From Streptomyces sp. B3I8 (GTDB taxonomy: Bacteria; Actinomycetota; Actinomycetes; Streptomycetales; Streptomycetaceae): 64,000 nt of DNA. Location of the stretch: positions 3,237,501-3,301,500 of the forward strand of contig NZ_JAUSYN010000002.1 of the NCBI RefSeq assembly GCF_030816915.1. Reading direction: 5' to 3'. The stretch's first letter is position 1; each line of letters starts with the position of its first letter. The notes below the pieces were generated by a model. That model saw only the letters and a list, made by a program, of their open reading frames with translations, ran no database searches and had not been told where the DNA came from. Positions 42,805-52,432 of this stretch are shown in pieces. Both the position numbers and the translations under genes were made by a program.

Positions 42805-42848
42805 GTTCACCCCCCGTTAACCCTCACCCATCGCCCCCTTCACCTGTT
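42805..42848 (+). promoter_or_regulatory. PHO boxes (PhoP-binding direct repeats) of pstS
   Basis: Four 11-base units follow one another: GTTCACCCCCC (42805), GTTAACCCTCA (42816), CCCATCGCCCC (42827, degenerate) and CTTCACCTGTT (42838). The first two fit the Streptomyces PhoP consensus GTTCACC-type repeat well. TAATTT at about 42855-42860 is placed as a -10 element. PhoP-P activation of pst under phosphate limitation is established for S. coelicolor. Confidence 0.8.
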
Positions 42849-42990
42849 CTGCCTAATTTCGGCTTCACCCGGTGCGAAGCGCCCAGGCAACACCGCTCCC
42901 GCACCGACGATCACAAGCCGGCCCCACCTGGCCCGGACCATGACGTCGCACGCCGCCCCCACCGGCGGTCTCTGGAAGGAACTCCCGAAA

Positions 42991-44121
42991 GTGAAGCTTC
43001 AGCGCAAGAATCGGCTGCGCGCCCTCTCCCTCGGTGTTGTCGCCGTCTCCGGCGCCCTGGCCCTGACGGCGTGCGGCTCCGACGACACGGGCTCCACCGG
43101 CAACGGCGACGCTTCGTCCGCCGCCAACGCGAGCAGCATCAAGTGCGACGACGCCAAGGGCCAGCTCCAGGCGTCCGGCTCGTCCGCGCAGAAGAACGCG
43201 GTCGACGCCTGGGTGAAGCAGTACATCCAGGCCTGCAAGGGCGTGCAGATCAACTACAACCCGAGCGGCTCGGGCGCAGGCGTCACCGCCTTCCTCGGCG
43301 GCCAGACCGCGTTCGCCGGCTCGGACTCCGCGCTGAAGCCGGAGGAGGTCGCCTCCTCCAAGAAGGTGTGCTCCGGCGGCCAGGCCGTGGACCTCCCGAT
43401 GGTCGGCGGCCCGATCGCGGTCGGCTACAACGTCCCCGGTGTGGACAACCTGGTCCTGGACGCCCCGACGCTCGCCAAGATCTTCGACAGCAAGATCACC
43501 AAGTGGGACGACGCGGCGATCAAGAAGCTGAACCCCGACGCGAAGCTTCCGTCCACGAAGATCCAGGCCTTCCACCGCTCGGACGAGTCCGGCACCACGG
43601 ACAACTTCACCAAGTACCTGATCGCCGCCGCGCCGGACGACTGGAAGTACGAGGGCGGCAAGGCCTGGCAGGCCAAGGGCGGCCAGTCCGCGCAGGGCTC
43701 CTCCGGTCTGGCCCAGCAGGTGAAGCAGACCGAGGGCGCGATCTCCTACTTCGAGCTCTCCTACGCCGGTGACGGCATCAACGCCGTCAAGCTGAAGACG
43801 GACGCCCCCGACCCGGTCGAGGCCACCGTCGACAACGCCACCAAGGCCATCGGCGCCGCGAAGATCACCGGCACCGGCAAGGACCTGGCGCTGCAGATGA
43901 ACTACAAGCCCACCGAGGCCGGCGCCTACCCGCTCACCCTGGTGACGTACGAGATCGTCTGCGACAAGGGCAACAAGTCGGACACGCTCGCCACGACCAA
44001 GTCCTTCCTGACCTACATCGCGTCCGAGGACGGTCAGAAGCAGCTGGCCGACGCCAAGTACGCGCCGATCCCCGACGAGATCATCACCAAGGTCCGCGAC
44101 ACCATCTCGAGCCTGAGCTGA
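42991..44121 (+). CDS. pstS: Phosphate ABC transporter, substrate-binding lipoprotein PstS
   Basis: 376 residues from GTG 42991 (GGAAGGA upstream), the start used in S. coelicolor. Lipoprotein signal with lipobox LTAC at 25-28. Mature protein has the phosphate-site motifs LQASGSSAQKNAV, NPSGSGAGVTAFL, FAGSDSAL and HRSDESGTTDNFTKYL. It captures phosphate outside the membrane for PstCAB. An upstream ATG at 42940 is in frame but unnecessary. Expression should be very high under phosphate starvation because of the PHO boxes at 42805-42848. Confidence 0.97.
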   Translation: MKLQRKNRLRALSLGVVAVSGALALTACGSDDTGSTGNGDASSAANASSIKCDDAKGQLQASGSSAQKNAVDAWVKQYIQACKGVQINYNPSGSGAGVTAFLGGQTAFAGSDSALKPEEVASSKKVCSGGQAVDLPMVGGPIAVGYNVPGVDNLVLDAPTLAKIFDSKITKWDDAAIKKLNPDAKLPSTKIQAFHRSDESGTTDNFTKYLIAAAPDDWKYEGGKAWQAKGGQSAQGSSGLAQQVKQTEGAISYFELSYAGDGINAVKLKTDAPDPVEATVDNATKAIGAAKITGTGKDLALQMNYKPTEAGAYPLTLVTYEIVCDKGNKSDTLATTKSFLTYIASEDGQKQLADAKYAPIPDEIITKVRDTISSLS

Positions 44122-44238
44122 GCCGACCTGAGCGTGCGGTCCGCCCCGGCCCCCGGGTCGTCGGGGGCGGACCGTGCCGTCCGGTGCACCGCCGCCCGGA
44201 ACCGCCGCCCGTGACGGTTCCGCAGACCGGAGATCCTC

Positions 44239-45282
44239 ATGGACACCACCACCCAGAACACCGAGCAGCCCGAACAGCCGGGCGACGCCGAGCAGCCCCC
44301 ACCGACCACACCCGCCCCGGCACCCGCGACCGCCGAGGAGAAGCGCGCGAGCCGCGGCGCCACCCGCCCCGGTGACCGCGTCTTCCTCGGCCTGTCCCGC
44401 GGTTCCGGCATCTTCCTGCTGGTGATCATGGCCGCGATCGCGGCCTTCCTCGCCTACCGCGCGTCCATAGCCATCAGCAAGGACCACGGCAACTTCCTCA
44501 CCACCCTCGAGTGGAACACCAACGTCGACCCGCCGGTCTTCGGCATCGCGGTCCTGGCCTTCGGCACGGTGGTCTCGTCGATCATCGCGATGGCCCTCGC
44601 GGTCCCGGTCGCGGTCGGCATCGCGCTGTTCATCACCCATTACTCCCCGCGCAAGCTGGGCGGCACCCTCGCCTACGTCATCGACCTGCTGGCCGCGGTG
44701 CCGTCCATCGTCTACGGCCTGTGGGGCGCCCTCGTCCTGGTGCCGCACCTGGAGGGCCTGTTCGGCTGGCTGGACAAGTACTTCGGTTGGACCGGGATCT
44801 TCGAGTGGCAGCAGGGCGCCCCGCGCTCGCTGCTGACGGTCGGCATCCTGCTGGCCATCATGATCCTCCCGGTGATCACCAACGTCAGCCGTGAGGTCTT
44901 CCGCCAGGTCCCGCGGATGCACGAGGAGGCGGCCCTGGCGCTCGGCGCCACCCGCTGGGAGGTCATCCGCATGTCGGTGCTGCCCTTCGGCCGCTCCGGC
45001 GTGATCTCCGCCTCGATGCTCGGCCTCGGCCGCGCGCTCGGCGAGACGATGGCCGTCGCCACGGTCCTCTCCCCGACCTTCAAGATCAACGCCAGCCTTC
45101 TCGACCCGGGCGGCGGCACCTTCGCGCAGAACATCGCGAGCAAGTTCGGCGAGGCCACCGACACCGGCCGGGACGCCCTGATCGCCTCCGGCCTGGTCCT
45201 CTTCGTCATCACCCTGCTGGTCAACGGCGCGGCCCGCATGATCATCGCCCGCCGCAAGGAGTACTCGGGGGCCAACGCATGA
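44239..45282 (+). CDS. pstC: Phosphate ABC transporter permease PstC
   Basis: 347 residues: disordered Pro/Thr-rich N-terminus of about 50 residues, then six membrane helices. The permease loop is [20 protein letters not shown] (EAA motif). [20 protein letters not shown] is the conserved PstC entry region. Start at ATG 44239, 117 bases after pstS; the gap is GC-rich with a GGGGGC-based inverted repeat that may lower read-through from pstS. The pstA ATG overlaps the stop (ATGA). Confidence 0.96.
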   Translation: MDTTTQNTEQPEQPGDAEQPPPTTPAPAPATAEEKRASRGATRPGDRVFLGLSRGSGIFLLVIMAAIAAFLAYRASIAISKDHGNFLTTLEWNTNVDPPVFGIAVLAFGTVVSSIIAMALAVPVAVGIALFITHYSPRKLGGTLAYVIDLLAAVPSIVYGLWGALVLVPHLEGLFGWLDKYFGWTGIFEWQQGAPRSLLTVGILLAIMILPVITNVSREVFRQVPRMHEEAALALGATRWEVIRMSVLPFGRSGVISASMLGLGRALGETMAVATVLSPTFKINASLLDPGGGTFAQNIASKFGEATDTGRDALIASGLVLFVITLLVNGAARMIIARRKEYSGANA

Positions 45283-46334
45283 GCACCGCACCTGTCACCG
45301 CCGCCGCGCCCCGCACGCTGCGCGGCGCCCGGCTCCCGAAGTGGTCCCCGTGGGCCATCGCCGCCGGCGCGGTCGTCGTCGCCGTCGTCCTCGGCCTCGT
45401 CGCGGACATGGACAATCCGGCGCAGCTCGGCCTGATCGCGGCCATTCTGTTCGTCCTCGGCACCTACGGCATCGCCACCCGCGTGGAGGGCCGCCGCCAG
45501 GCCAAGGACCGGGTCGCCACCAGCCTCGTCTGGGTCTGCTTCCTGCTCGCCGTGTTCCCGCTGGCCTCGCTGCTGTGGGAGACCGTCCGGCAGGGCGTGA
45601 AGGATCTCGACTTCTACTTCCTGTCCCACTCCATGGGCGTGGTCGCCGACACCGAGGCCGGCGGCGGCATCTACCACGCCATCCTCGGCACCCTGGAGCA
45701 GGTCGGCCTCGCCACCGTCGTCGCCGTGCCGGTGGGCGTGCTCACCGCCGTCTACCTGGTGGAGTACGGGCGCGGCAAGCTCGCCCAGGCCGTCACCTTC
45801 TTCGTCGACGTCATGACCGGCATCCCGTCGATCGTCGCCGGCCTGTTCGTCCTCAGCTTCTGGATCCTCATCCTCGACATGGGCTACTCCGGCTTCGCCG
45901 GCTCGCTCGCCCTGGCCATCCTCATGATGCCGATCGTGGTCCGCTCCACGGAGGAGATGCTCAAGCTCGTCCCGAACGAGCTGCGCGAGGCCTCCCTCGC
46001 GCTGGGCGTGCCGAAGTGGCGCACCATCCTCAAGGTGGTCCTGCCGACGTCGATCGGCGGCATCACCACCGGCATCATGCTCGCGGTCGCCCGCATCACC
46101 GGCGAGACCGCCCCGGTGCTGCTGCTGGTGTGGGGCACGAACTTCATCAACACCAACCCGTTCAAGGACCCGCAGGCGTCGCTGCCGCTGTACATCTACC
46201 AGCAGTACGCCAACAGCGCGGGCTACGGCGCGGCCTACGACCGTGCCTGGGCGGCGGCCCTCACCCTCATCGCGATCGTGATGATCCTCAACCTGGTGGC
46301 CCGCGGCATCGCCCGCTGGAAGTCCCCCCGCTGA
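45279..46334 (+). CDS. pstA: Phosphate ABC transporter permease PstA
   Basis: 351 residues with six to eight membrane helices. Signatures: [40 protein letters not shown], and the EAA loop [20 protein letters not shown]. It pairs with PstC to form the phosphate channel energised by PstB. Starts four bases inside pstC. The last helix ends [17 protein letters not shown] at the stop. Confidence 0.96.
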   Translation: MSTAPVTAAAPRTLRGARLPKWSPWAIAAGAVVVAVVLGLVADMDNPAQLGLIAAILFVLGTYGIATRVEGRRQAKDRVATSLVWVCFLLAVFPLASLLWETVRQGVKDLDFYFLSHSMGVVADTEAGGGIYHAILGTLEQVGLATVVAVPVGVLTAVYLVEYGRGKLAQAVTFFVDVMTGIPSIVAGLFVLSFWILILDMGYSGFAGSLALAILMMPIVVRSTEEMLKLVPNELREASLALGVPKWRTILKVVLPTSIGGITTGIMLAVARITGETAPVLLLVWGTNFINTNPFKDPQASLPLYIYQQYANSAGYGAAYDRAWAAALTLIAIVMILNLVARGIARWKSPR

Positions 46335-46372
46335 CTCCCCGCCCACACGAGACCGGAAGCGAAGTACCAGTC

Positions 46373-47149
<777 letters not shown>

Positions 47150-47160
47150 TCCCCCGAACC

Positions 47161-47224
47161 CTCGCGGTGCTGCATGGCGGTGCCACCGCGAGCCAGGGCC
47201 CGCCCCCCACCGGGGGACGGGCCC
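47161..47224. terminator. Terminator after pstB
   Basis: Two hairpins. CTCGCGGTG (47161-47169) pairs with CACCGCGAG (47184-47192). A 13-base stem with one mismatch is formed by 47196-47208 and 47212-47224 (GGGCCCGCCCCCC against GGGGGACGGGCCC), followed by TTT. Confidence 0.7.
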
Positions 47225-47265
47225 TTTCAGCCTTGGGGGGCACCCCGAAAGGGGCGCGAGGGAAA

Positions 47266-47425
47266 GGGGGCGCGGGGAACCGCGCAAAAAAAGGGGCGCG
47301 GGGAACTGCGCGACCAGCCACGTCCCACCCGCACCCACCCACAACCCATCCCGCCCTCCCCCCAGGGTCCAAGGGGCGCAGCCCCTTGAAGGGACGGGAA
47401 GGGCAAGGGCGGCGGGGGCGAAAAA
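47266..47425. repeat. Intergenic repeat cluster between pstB and pitH
   Basis: GGGGCGCGGGGAACCGCGC and GGGGCGCGGGGAACTGCGCG occur at 47266-47285 and 47293-47312, separated by a run of A. A GGGGCGCAGCCCC hairpin follows at about 47373, then GGGACGGGAAGGGCAAGGGC. The same order of elements occurs at 27.5-27.65 kb. The 298-base gap holds no gene. Confidence 0.7.
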
Positions 47426-47447
47426 CCACCCCCCACCCAGCGGAGCG

Positions 47448-48446
47448 CTACAGCACCACCACGTCAACCACCCAATAACTCACCGCGGCGACAACCCCCG
47501 CCGCCGGCATCGTGATGAACCACCCCAGCACGATGTTCTTCGCGACCCCCCACCGCACCGCGTTCACCCGCCGCGTGGCCCCCACACCCATGATCGCCGA
47601 AGTGATCACATGCGTCGTGGAGATCGGCGCCTTGAACAGGAACGCCGTCGTGAACATGATCGACGCCCCCGTCGTCTCCGCCGCGAACCCCTGCGGCGGA
47701 TCCAGCTCGATGATCTTCCGCCCCAGCGTCCGCATGATGCGCCAGCCACCCGCGTACGTGCCGAGCGACAGCATCACCGCGCACACGAGTTTGACCCACA
47801 CCGGGATCGCGTCGCCGTAGTCCTCGACGTCCGCGATGACCAGCGCCATCATCACGATGCCCATGGTCTTCTGCGCGTCCTGCAGACCGTGCCCGAGCGC
47901 CATGCCCGCCGCCGAGACCGTCTGGGCGATCCGGAAACCGCGCTTGGCCTTGTGCGGGTTGGCCCGCCGGAAGATCCACATGATCGCGGTCATCACCAGG
48001 TATCCGACGATCAGACCGACCACCGGCGACAGGAACATCGGAATGACGATCTTGTCGAGCACCCCGTTCCAGTAAACCTTGATCCCACCGGCCAGCGCCG
48101 CGCCGACCATGCCGCCGAACAGCGCGTGCGAGGACGATGAGGGCAGGCCGTAGTACCAGGTCACGAGGTTCCAGAAGATCGCGCCGACGAGCGCGGCGAA
48201 GAGGATACCCATCCCCTTGGAGCCCTCGGGCGTGTTGATCAGTCCCTCACTGACCGTCTTGGCGACCCCGGATCCGAGGAACGCGCCGGCGAGGTTCATC
48301 ACGGCGGCCATCGCCAGCGCGGCACGCGGGGTCAGCGCCCGTGTCGACACGGAGGTGGCGATCGCGTTGGCCGAGTCGTGGAAACCATTGGTGTACGTGA
48401 AGAAGAGCGCGACCGCGACGGTCACGATCAGAGCGAAGGTGTCCAT
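47448..48446 (-). CDS. pitH: Low-affinity inorganic phosphate transporter (Pit family)
   Basis: 332 residues with about ten membrane helices and the duplicated Pit signature: TNGFHDSANAIATSVSTRAL near the start and the related GHGLQDAQKTMGIVMMALVI in the second half. GLPSSSSHALFGGMVGAAL is also typical. Imports metal-phosphate with protons. It forms an operon with the PhoU-like gene ten bases upstream and converges on the pst operon; in S. coelicolor the equivalent is PitH1. Start at ATG 48446. Confidence 0.95.
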   Translation of the reverse strand: MDTFALIVTVAVALFFTYTNGFHDSANAIATSVSTRALTPRAALAMAAVMNLAGAFLGSGVAKTVSEGLINTPEGSKGMGILFAALVGAIFWNLVTWYYGLPSSSSHALFGGMVGAALAGGIKVYWNGVLDKIVIPMFLSPVVGLIVGYLVMTAIMWIFRRANPHKAKRGFRIAQTVSAAGMALGHGLQDAQKTMGIVMMALVIADVEDYGDAIPVWVKLVCAVMLSLGTYAGGWRIMRTLGRKIIELDPPQGFAAETTGASIMFTTAFLFKAPISTTHVITSAIMGVGATRRVNAVRWGVAKNIVLGWFITMPAAGVVAAVSYWVVDVVVL

Positions 48447-48455
48447 GGACGCGCC

Positions 48456-49076
48456 TCAGGACTCCTTGACCGCGATGGTCTCCACGGTGTTCGCCACGTG
48501 CTCGAAGGCGTCGGCCGCCTCTTCCAGGACGTCCACGATCTGCTTCAGCTTGAGCACCTCGATGGCCTCGTACTTGCCGTTGAAGAGCATGGCGAGCAGC
48601 TTGCGGTGGATTTGGTCGGCCTGGTTCTCCAGGCGGTTGACCTCGATCCAGTACTCGGTGAGGTTGTCCATGGTCCGCAGGTTCGGCATGGCCTCGGCGG
48701 TCAGTTCGGCCGCCCGCGCCAGCACCTCGATCTGCTGTTCGACGCCCTTGGGCAGTTCCTCCACGTTGTAGAGAACGACCAGGTCGACGGCCTCCTCCAT
48801 GAAGTCCATGATGTCGTCCAGCGACGACGCGAGGTTGTAGATGTCCTCACGGTCGAAGGGCGTGATGAACGAGGAGTTCAGCTGGTGGAAGATCGCGTGC
48901 GTCGCGTCGTCACCGGCGTGTTCCGCGGCCCGCATACGCTCTGCGATCTCGGCCCGGGCGGAGGTGTCCGCCCCGAGCAGTTCCATGAGGAGCTTGGAGC
49001 CCGTGACGATGTTGTCCGCGGACGCGGCGAACATGTCGTAGAAGCTCGTCTCCCTGGGGGTCAGACGAAAGCGCAC
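48456..49076 (-). CDS. DUF47/PhoU-like Pit accessory protein
   Basis: 206 residues, all helical, of the DUF47 (YkaA/TIGR00153-like) family: FYDMFAASADNIVTGSKLLM, AEHAGDDATHAIFHQLNSSF, FDREDIYNLASSLDDIMDFM and a repeat of the PhoU-type metal motif later. Such proteins are nearly always encoded with Pit transporters and are thought to gate them. Here the gap to pitH is ten bases. Start at ATG 49076. The 310 bases to csoR contain both promoters and the CsoR operator. Confidence 0.93.
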   Translation of the reverse strand: MRFRLTPRETSFYDMFAASADNIVTGSKLLMELLGADTSARAEIAERMRAAEHAGDDATHAIFHQLNSSFITPFDREDIYNLASSLDDIMDFMEEAVDLVVLYNVEELPKGVEQQIEVLARAAELTAEAMPNLRTMDNLTEYWIEVNRLENQADQIHRKLLAMLFNGKYEAIEVLKLKQIVDVLEEAADAFEHVANTVETIAVKES

Positions 49077-49256
49077 GTGGGGTCCTCGGGATGCTTCGGT
49101 TTCGGTCAGGCTGATGCTAGGCGCATCATCCGGCCACGGCTAACGGGCCGCCCCCAGTGTCGCCCATCGAACAAGGTGTTCGGCACCGGGGCGGGTCCTC
49201 GAGTACGGCCGGGCGTACCGGCAGGGCATCCCCTACCCCGCGAAGTCCACTACCAT

Positions 49257-49273
49257 ATACGGGTGGGGGGTAT
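49257..49273. promoter_or_regulatory. CsoR operator
   Basis: ATAC-GGGTGGGGG-GTAT is the G-tract pseudo-palindrome of copper-sensing CsoR operators. It is 114 bases before the csoR start, consistent with autoregulation. Confidence 0.6.
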
Positions 49274-49387
49274 GCCCGCATCGCACCCGAAACGCCCGAC
49301 ACCCGGCATCCGATGCCCGGCACCCCCGACTCGACCGTCCCCGACCGCCCCCATCGCTCGCCGTTCCGCGCTTCCCAGGAGGACGCC

Positions 49388-49807
49388 ATGACGACCCCGC
49401 CCCCCGAGGCCGGCCCGGCCGCACCCTCCACGACGATGCCGGACACGACGCCTTCGGGCGCGACGATTCCGGACACCACGGCACCGGCCGCGGTCGCGGC
49501 CCCGCTCACGGACCACGACCGCGGCATCCACGGCTACCACAAGCAGAGGGAAGAGCACCTCAAGCGGCTGCGCCGCATCGAGGGCCAGGTCAGAGGCCTG
49601 CAACGGATGGTCGACGAGGACGTCTACTGCATCGACATACTCACCCAGGTGTCCGCCTCGACGAAGGCCCTGCAGTCCTTCGCGCTCCAGCTCCTGGAGG
49701 AGCACCTGCGCCACTGCGTCGCGGACGCGGCCCGCAAGGGCGGTGACGAAATCGACACGAGGGTGGAAGAAGCCACGAAGGCGATCGCACGCCTCCTGCG
49801 CACATAG
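49388..49807 (+). CDS. csoR: Copper-sensing repressor CsoR
   Basis: 139 residues. The CsoR fold is all helical: LKRLRRIEGQVRGLQRMVDE, then VYCIDILTQVSASTKALQSF and LEEHLRHCVADAARKG. Cu(I) ligands are Cys81, His106 and Cys110, the full Cys-His-Cys set. The N-terminal 45 residues are a Pro/Thr-rich extension also seen in streptomycete CsoR. Copper binding releases DNA and derepresses copper efflux genes elsewhere; no efflux gene is in the window. Start at ATG 49388, after AGGAGG. Confidence 0.93.
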   Translation: MTTPPPEAGPAAPSTTMPDTTPSGATIPDTTAPAAVAAPLTDHDRGIHGYHKQREEHLKRLRRIEGQVRGLQRMVDEDVYCIDILTQVSASTKALQSFALQLLEEHLRHCVADAARKGGDEIDTRVEEATKAIARLLRT

Positions 49808-49892
49808 CGCACATAGCGCACATGACACGCATGTCGCACACGGCGCACACGGCGCACACCGTCGACGGAGCGGAGACGGAGACGGAGACCCG
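49808..49892. repeat. Low-complexity GCGCACA/GGAGAC repeats
   Basis: GCGCACATA, GGCGCACAC and GGAGACGGAGAC units lie between the convergent csoR and a small gene. They may replace a classical terminator; no perfect hairpin is present. Confidence 0.45.
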
Positions 49893-49898
49893 CTCCCG

Positions 49899-50066
49899 TC
49901 AGTCCGTGCTCTCCTCGCCCACCCGCAGCACCTGATCGATGCTCTCCAGGGGCAACCGCTCCCCGCTCGCCGCGGACGCCGCGATGATCAGCTCACCGCA
50001 CAGCTCGATCTCGGCAAGAGCCACGTGGTCCTGAACCGCCATCCCACCGACCGGAGCCACGCGCAT
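49899..50066 (-). CDS. 55-residue conserved-looking small protein
   Basis: ATG 50066 follows AGGAAGAGG. The product reads VAPVGGMAVQDHVALAEIEL, then CGELIIAASAASGERLPLES and IDQVLRVGEESTD. No membrane segment. GC at third codon positions and the ribosome site favour a real gene. It has no family I can name. It is convergent with csoR. Confidence 0.6.
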   Translation of the reverse strand: MRVAPVGGMAVQDHVALAEIELCGELIIAASAASGERLPLESIDQVLRVGEESTD

Positions 50067-50167
50067 CACCTCTTCCTGCCGTCACCGACCTCCAAGAGTA
50101 GGGAGCGGCACACGTCCCGCGCATGGCACGGAAGGGCTAGTTCTCGCGCTCACCCCCGTGGCGCCAG

Positions 50168-51001
50168 TCACTTTTCGGCAATTTTCCCGTCGTAGATGTC
50201 GGCCCCCGGGGGCAGCCGGACATCGACGTCCACTCCGAAGTCGTACAGCAGGGCCGTCGACGCGACGGCCACCGGGTCCTTGGACTGCCCGCCCACGAAG
50301 CTGAACCGGTGCCGGATCTTGCGGACGCGTCCCTCGTCGTCGAGGTACACGTCGAACGGCACCTCGGCGGTGGCGAACCCCTTGGCCGCCGCCGTGAACG
50401 GCCCCCGGTCCACCCCGGAGGCGTCGCGCGCCGCGAGCGCGAGGTCGGCGGTTCCCCGGTAGTGCCGCACCGGGGTGCCGGCGACCTCGGTCCGCCCGAC
50501 GTACGTCGCCGTGCGCGCCCCGCGCAGCACCTCGGCCGCGGCGTAGGGATCGGTGACGCCACCGGTGACGAGGTTGCCGTCGGACAGGGTGCCGATGTCG
50601 ACCCGTACCCATTTGTCGGCGGGCACCCCGGCCCCGCGGTTCTTCATGAACAGGGCCCCGGGTGCGAGGAGTTCGGTGATGGGCCGGTGCTCGCGTGCGC
50701 CCGCGGGGTCCTCCGGGAGCAGCACCTTCAGCCGCCCGAGCCGCTCGCGGTAGTCGTAGACGCCGGCGCCCCGGATGGTGACGCGGGTGCCGCCGGTGGC
50801 CATCTCCATGGAGGTCTGCGCCCTGGAGGTGCCGGCCCGCGCGAGCCGGTCGGCGGCCCTGTGCAGCACGGAGACCGTGTCACCGCCGGAGCCCGCCTCC
50901 GCCGCCCCGGCGCGCTTGCCCGAGCAGCCGCCCGCGCAGGCCACCACGGCAGCTGCCAGGACGACCGCCGTGCTCGTCCGCCAGTGCCGCCGCGCCACCA
51001 T
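50168..51001 (-). CDS. Putative lipoprotein, LppX/LprG-like fold
   Basis: 277 residues. The signal has Arg-rich start and hydrophobic core (STAVVLAAAVVACAGGC), with possible lipobox cysteines at 22 or 26. The mature part has the long beta-sheet pattern of LppX/LprAFG-type proteins: RAQTSMEMATGGTRVTIRGA, KWVRVDIGTLSDGN, and late GRVRKIRHRFSFVGGQSK. Mycobacterial relatives carry lipids between membrane and wall; the Streptomyces ligand is unknown. Start at ATG 51001. Confidence 0.85.
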   Translation of the reverse strand: MVARRHWRTSTAVVLAAAVVACAGGCSGKRAGAAEAGSGGDTVSVLHRAADRLARAGTSRAQTSMEMATGGTRVTIRGAGVYDYRERLGRLKVLLPEDPAGAREHRPITELLAPGALFMKNRGAGVPADKWVRVDIGTLSDGNLVTGGVTDPYAAAEVLRGARTATYVGRTEVAGTPVRHYRGTADLALAARDASGVDRGPFTAAAKGFATAEVPFDVYLDDEGRVRKIRHRFSFVGGQSKDPVAVASTALLYDFGVDVDVRLPPGADIYDGKIAEK

Positions 51002-51115
51002 CGCCGTTACCCCCAGCCGGGTCGGTCCCGTCCCTCCAGTCGCCCGGTTAACGAGAGCCGCGGATACCCGTCACGCGCCGGAGGAATCCGGTCTCCCTGT
51101 GGGTAGCGTGTTGAC

Positions 51116-51280
51116 GTGCCGGAAGAGATTCACGAACCGCCCTCGCCCTCGCTCCACCGCACGACGACGGTCGAGCAGGGCCGCTTCTGCGCGGCCCACT
51201 GCACCTGCGGCTGGCGCGGCCCCGCGCGCAGGGCGAGAAGCCTGGCGAGAACGGACGCGGAGAACCACAGCGCCGGGTGA
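51116..51280 (+). CDS. 54-residue protein with a Cys/His cluster
   Basis: GTG 51116 opens PEEIHEPPSPSLHRTTTVEQ, then GRFCAAHCTCGWRGPARRAR and SLARTDAENHSAG. The motif CAAHCTCGWRG could bind zinc. Basic residues around it suggest nucleic-acid contact, but that is inference. Third-position GC is high. No strong ribosome site is visible (the GGAGGA at 51080 is too far), so initiation is uncertain. Confidence 0.6.
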   Translation: MPEEIHEPPSPSLHRTTTVEQGRFCAAHCTCGWRGPARRARSLARTDAENHSAG

Positions 51281-51377
51281 GCGGCGACGGAGACGACGGA
51301 CCGGCGGACCGGCGGACGCGACGGGAACAGCGGGAGCGACGCGAGCAGCTGGGGCGACGGCGACGGCGAAGCGCCTC

Positions 51378-52067
51378 CTACGCGGCCAGGTCCCGTTCCC
51401 CCGCGACCTCGGCCGACGCGTCGGAGACGATGCCCGCCCGCCGCCGGTCCCGTACCAGCCATCCCAGCCGGGGCGACTTCTCCACCGCTCGCACCACCGG
51501 CGTCAGCAGGGCCATCGCCACCGGCGACAGCAGCAGCGCCACCGCCGTGCCGAGCGCGAATCCGCCCACGACGTCGGTCGGGTAGTGCACCCCCATGTAG
51601 ACCCGGCAGAACCCTTCCAGCAGCGCCAGCCCGATCCCGATGAGCCCGAAGCGCCGGTTGGCGACGAACAGCCCGACCGCGACGGCCATGGTGAGCGTCG
51701 CGTGGTCGCTCACGAAGGAGAAGTCGTCCTTGCCGTCGACGAGCACCTCGAGGCCGTCGTGGTCGACGAACGGCCGGGGCCGCTCCACGAATCCCCGGAT
51801 CGGCACGTTCACCAGCACCGCGATCCCCGCCGCGAGCGGCGCCCACACGAGTGCGGCCACGGAGGACGCGGCGTTCTCACCGCCCCGTCGGCGCACGCCC
51901 CACCAGCACCAGAGCACCAGCAGCACCATGGCGAACAGCAGCCCGTACTCCCCGATGAACTCCATCACCCGGTCGAACCCGTGCGGGGCGTCCTTGGCCA
52001 GGCCGTTGATGTCGTACAGCAGTTCGACGTCGGGGTTCGTCCCGGAGGATTCGGCGAGTCCAGCCAT
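51378..52067 (-). CDS. PAP2 family phosphatase
   Basis: 229 residues with five or six membrane helices. PAP2 signatures: VNVPIRGFVERPRPF (KxxxxxxRP-like), FSFVSDHATLTMAVAVGLF (here SDH in place of PSGH) and CRVYMGVHYPTDVVGGFALG (SRxxxxxHxxxD with Cys for Ser). The second-motif His and third-motif His/Asp are kept, so activity on lipid or undecaprenyl phosphates is plausible. An opening pair of acidic residues precedes the first helix. Start at ATG 52067. Confidence 0.88.
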   Translation of the reverse strand: MAGLAESSGTNPDVELLYDINGLAKDAPHGFDRVMEFIGEYGLLFAMVLLVLWCWWGVRRRGGENAASSVAALVWAPLAAGIAVLVNVPIRGFVERPRPFVDHDGLEVLVDGKDDFSFVSDHATLTMAVAVGLFVANRRFGLIGIGLALLEGFCRVYMGVHYPTDVVGGFALGTAVALLLSPVAMALLTPVVRAVEKSPRLGWLVRDRRRAGIVSDASAEVAGERDLAA

Positions 52068-52432
52068 CGTGCAGCGGCCCCTTCGTCGTCATTGCCAGTC
52101 TCATCGGTGCGGTTCCGCCGTGCGTGCGCCTGCGCACACGTACACGCGTCGCCGCGGTTCCACCCCCGTGGTCGTAGAACCGGCCGGGCCGTCTCCGTGA
52201 CTCCGCTCGTGGGCGGCGGGATTCGCACGGGATGGTTGCCGCTGTCTACGTCAACAGGAACGCACACCGTCCTTCGGAACGTTCCACGTTCCACTGAATG
52301 ATCACGCAGACGTTATCGAAGAGAAATGCGTCGCCGCAGCTCAGGCAATGCGTAAGGGGGACGCTATCAAGCCAGATGGCCCCCGTGCGTCCCCCGTCCG
52401 GGTAGCGGCCGTATGCCCTCCGAGATGCTGTT
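52068..52432. other. Gap upstream of the PAP2 gene
   Basis: 365 bases, less GC-rich than average at 52290-52360 (ATGATCACGCAGACGTTATC), which probably holds the PAP2 promoter. No gene, riboswitch or hairpin recognised. Confidence 0.4.
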
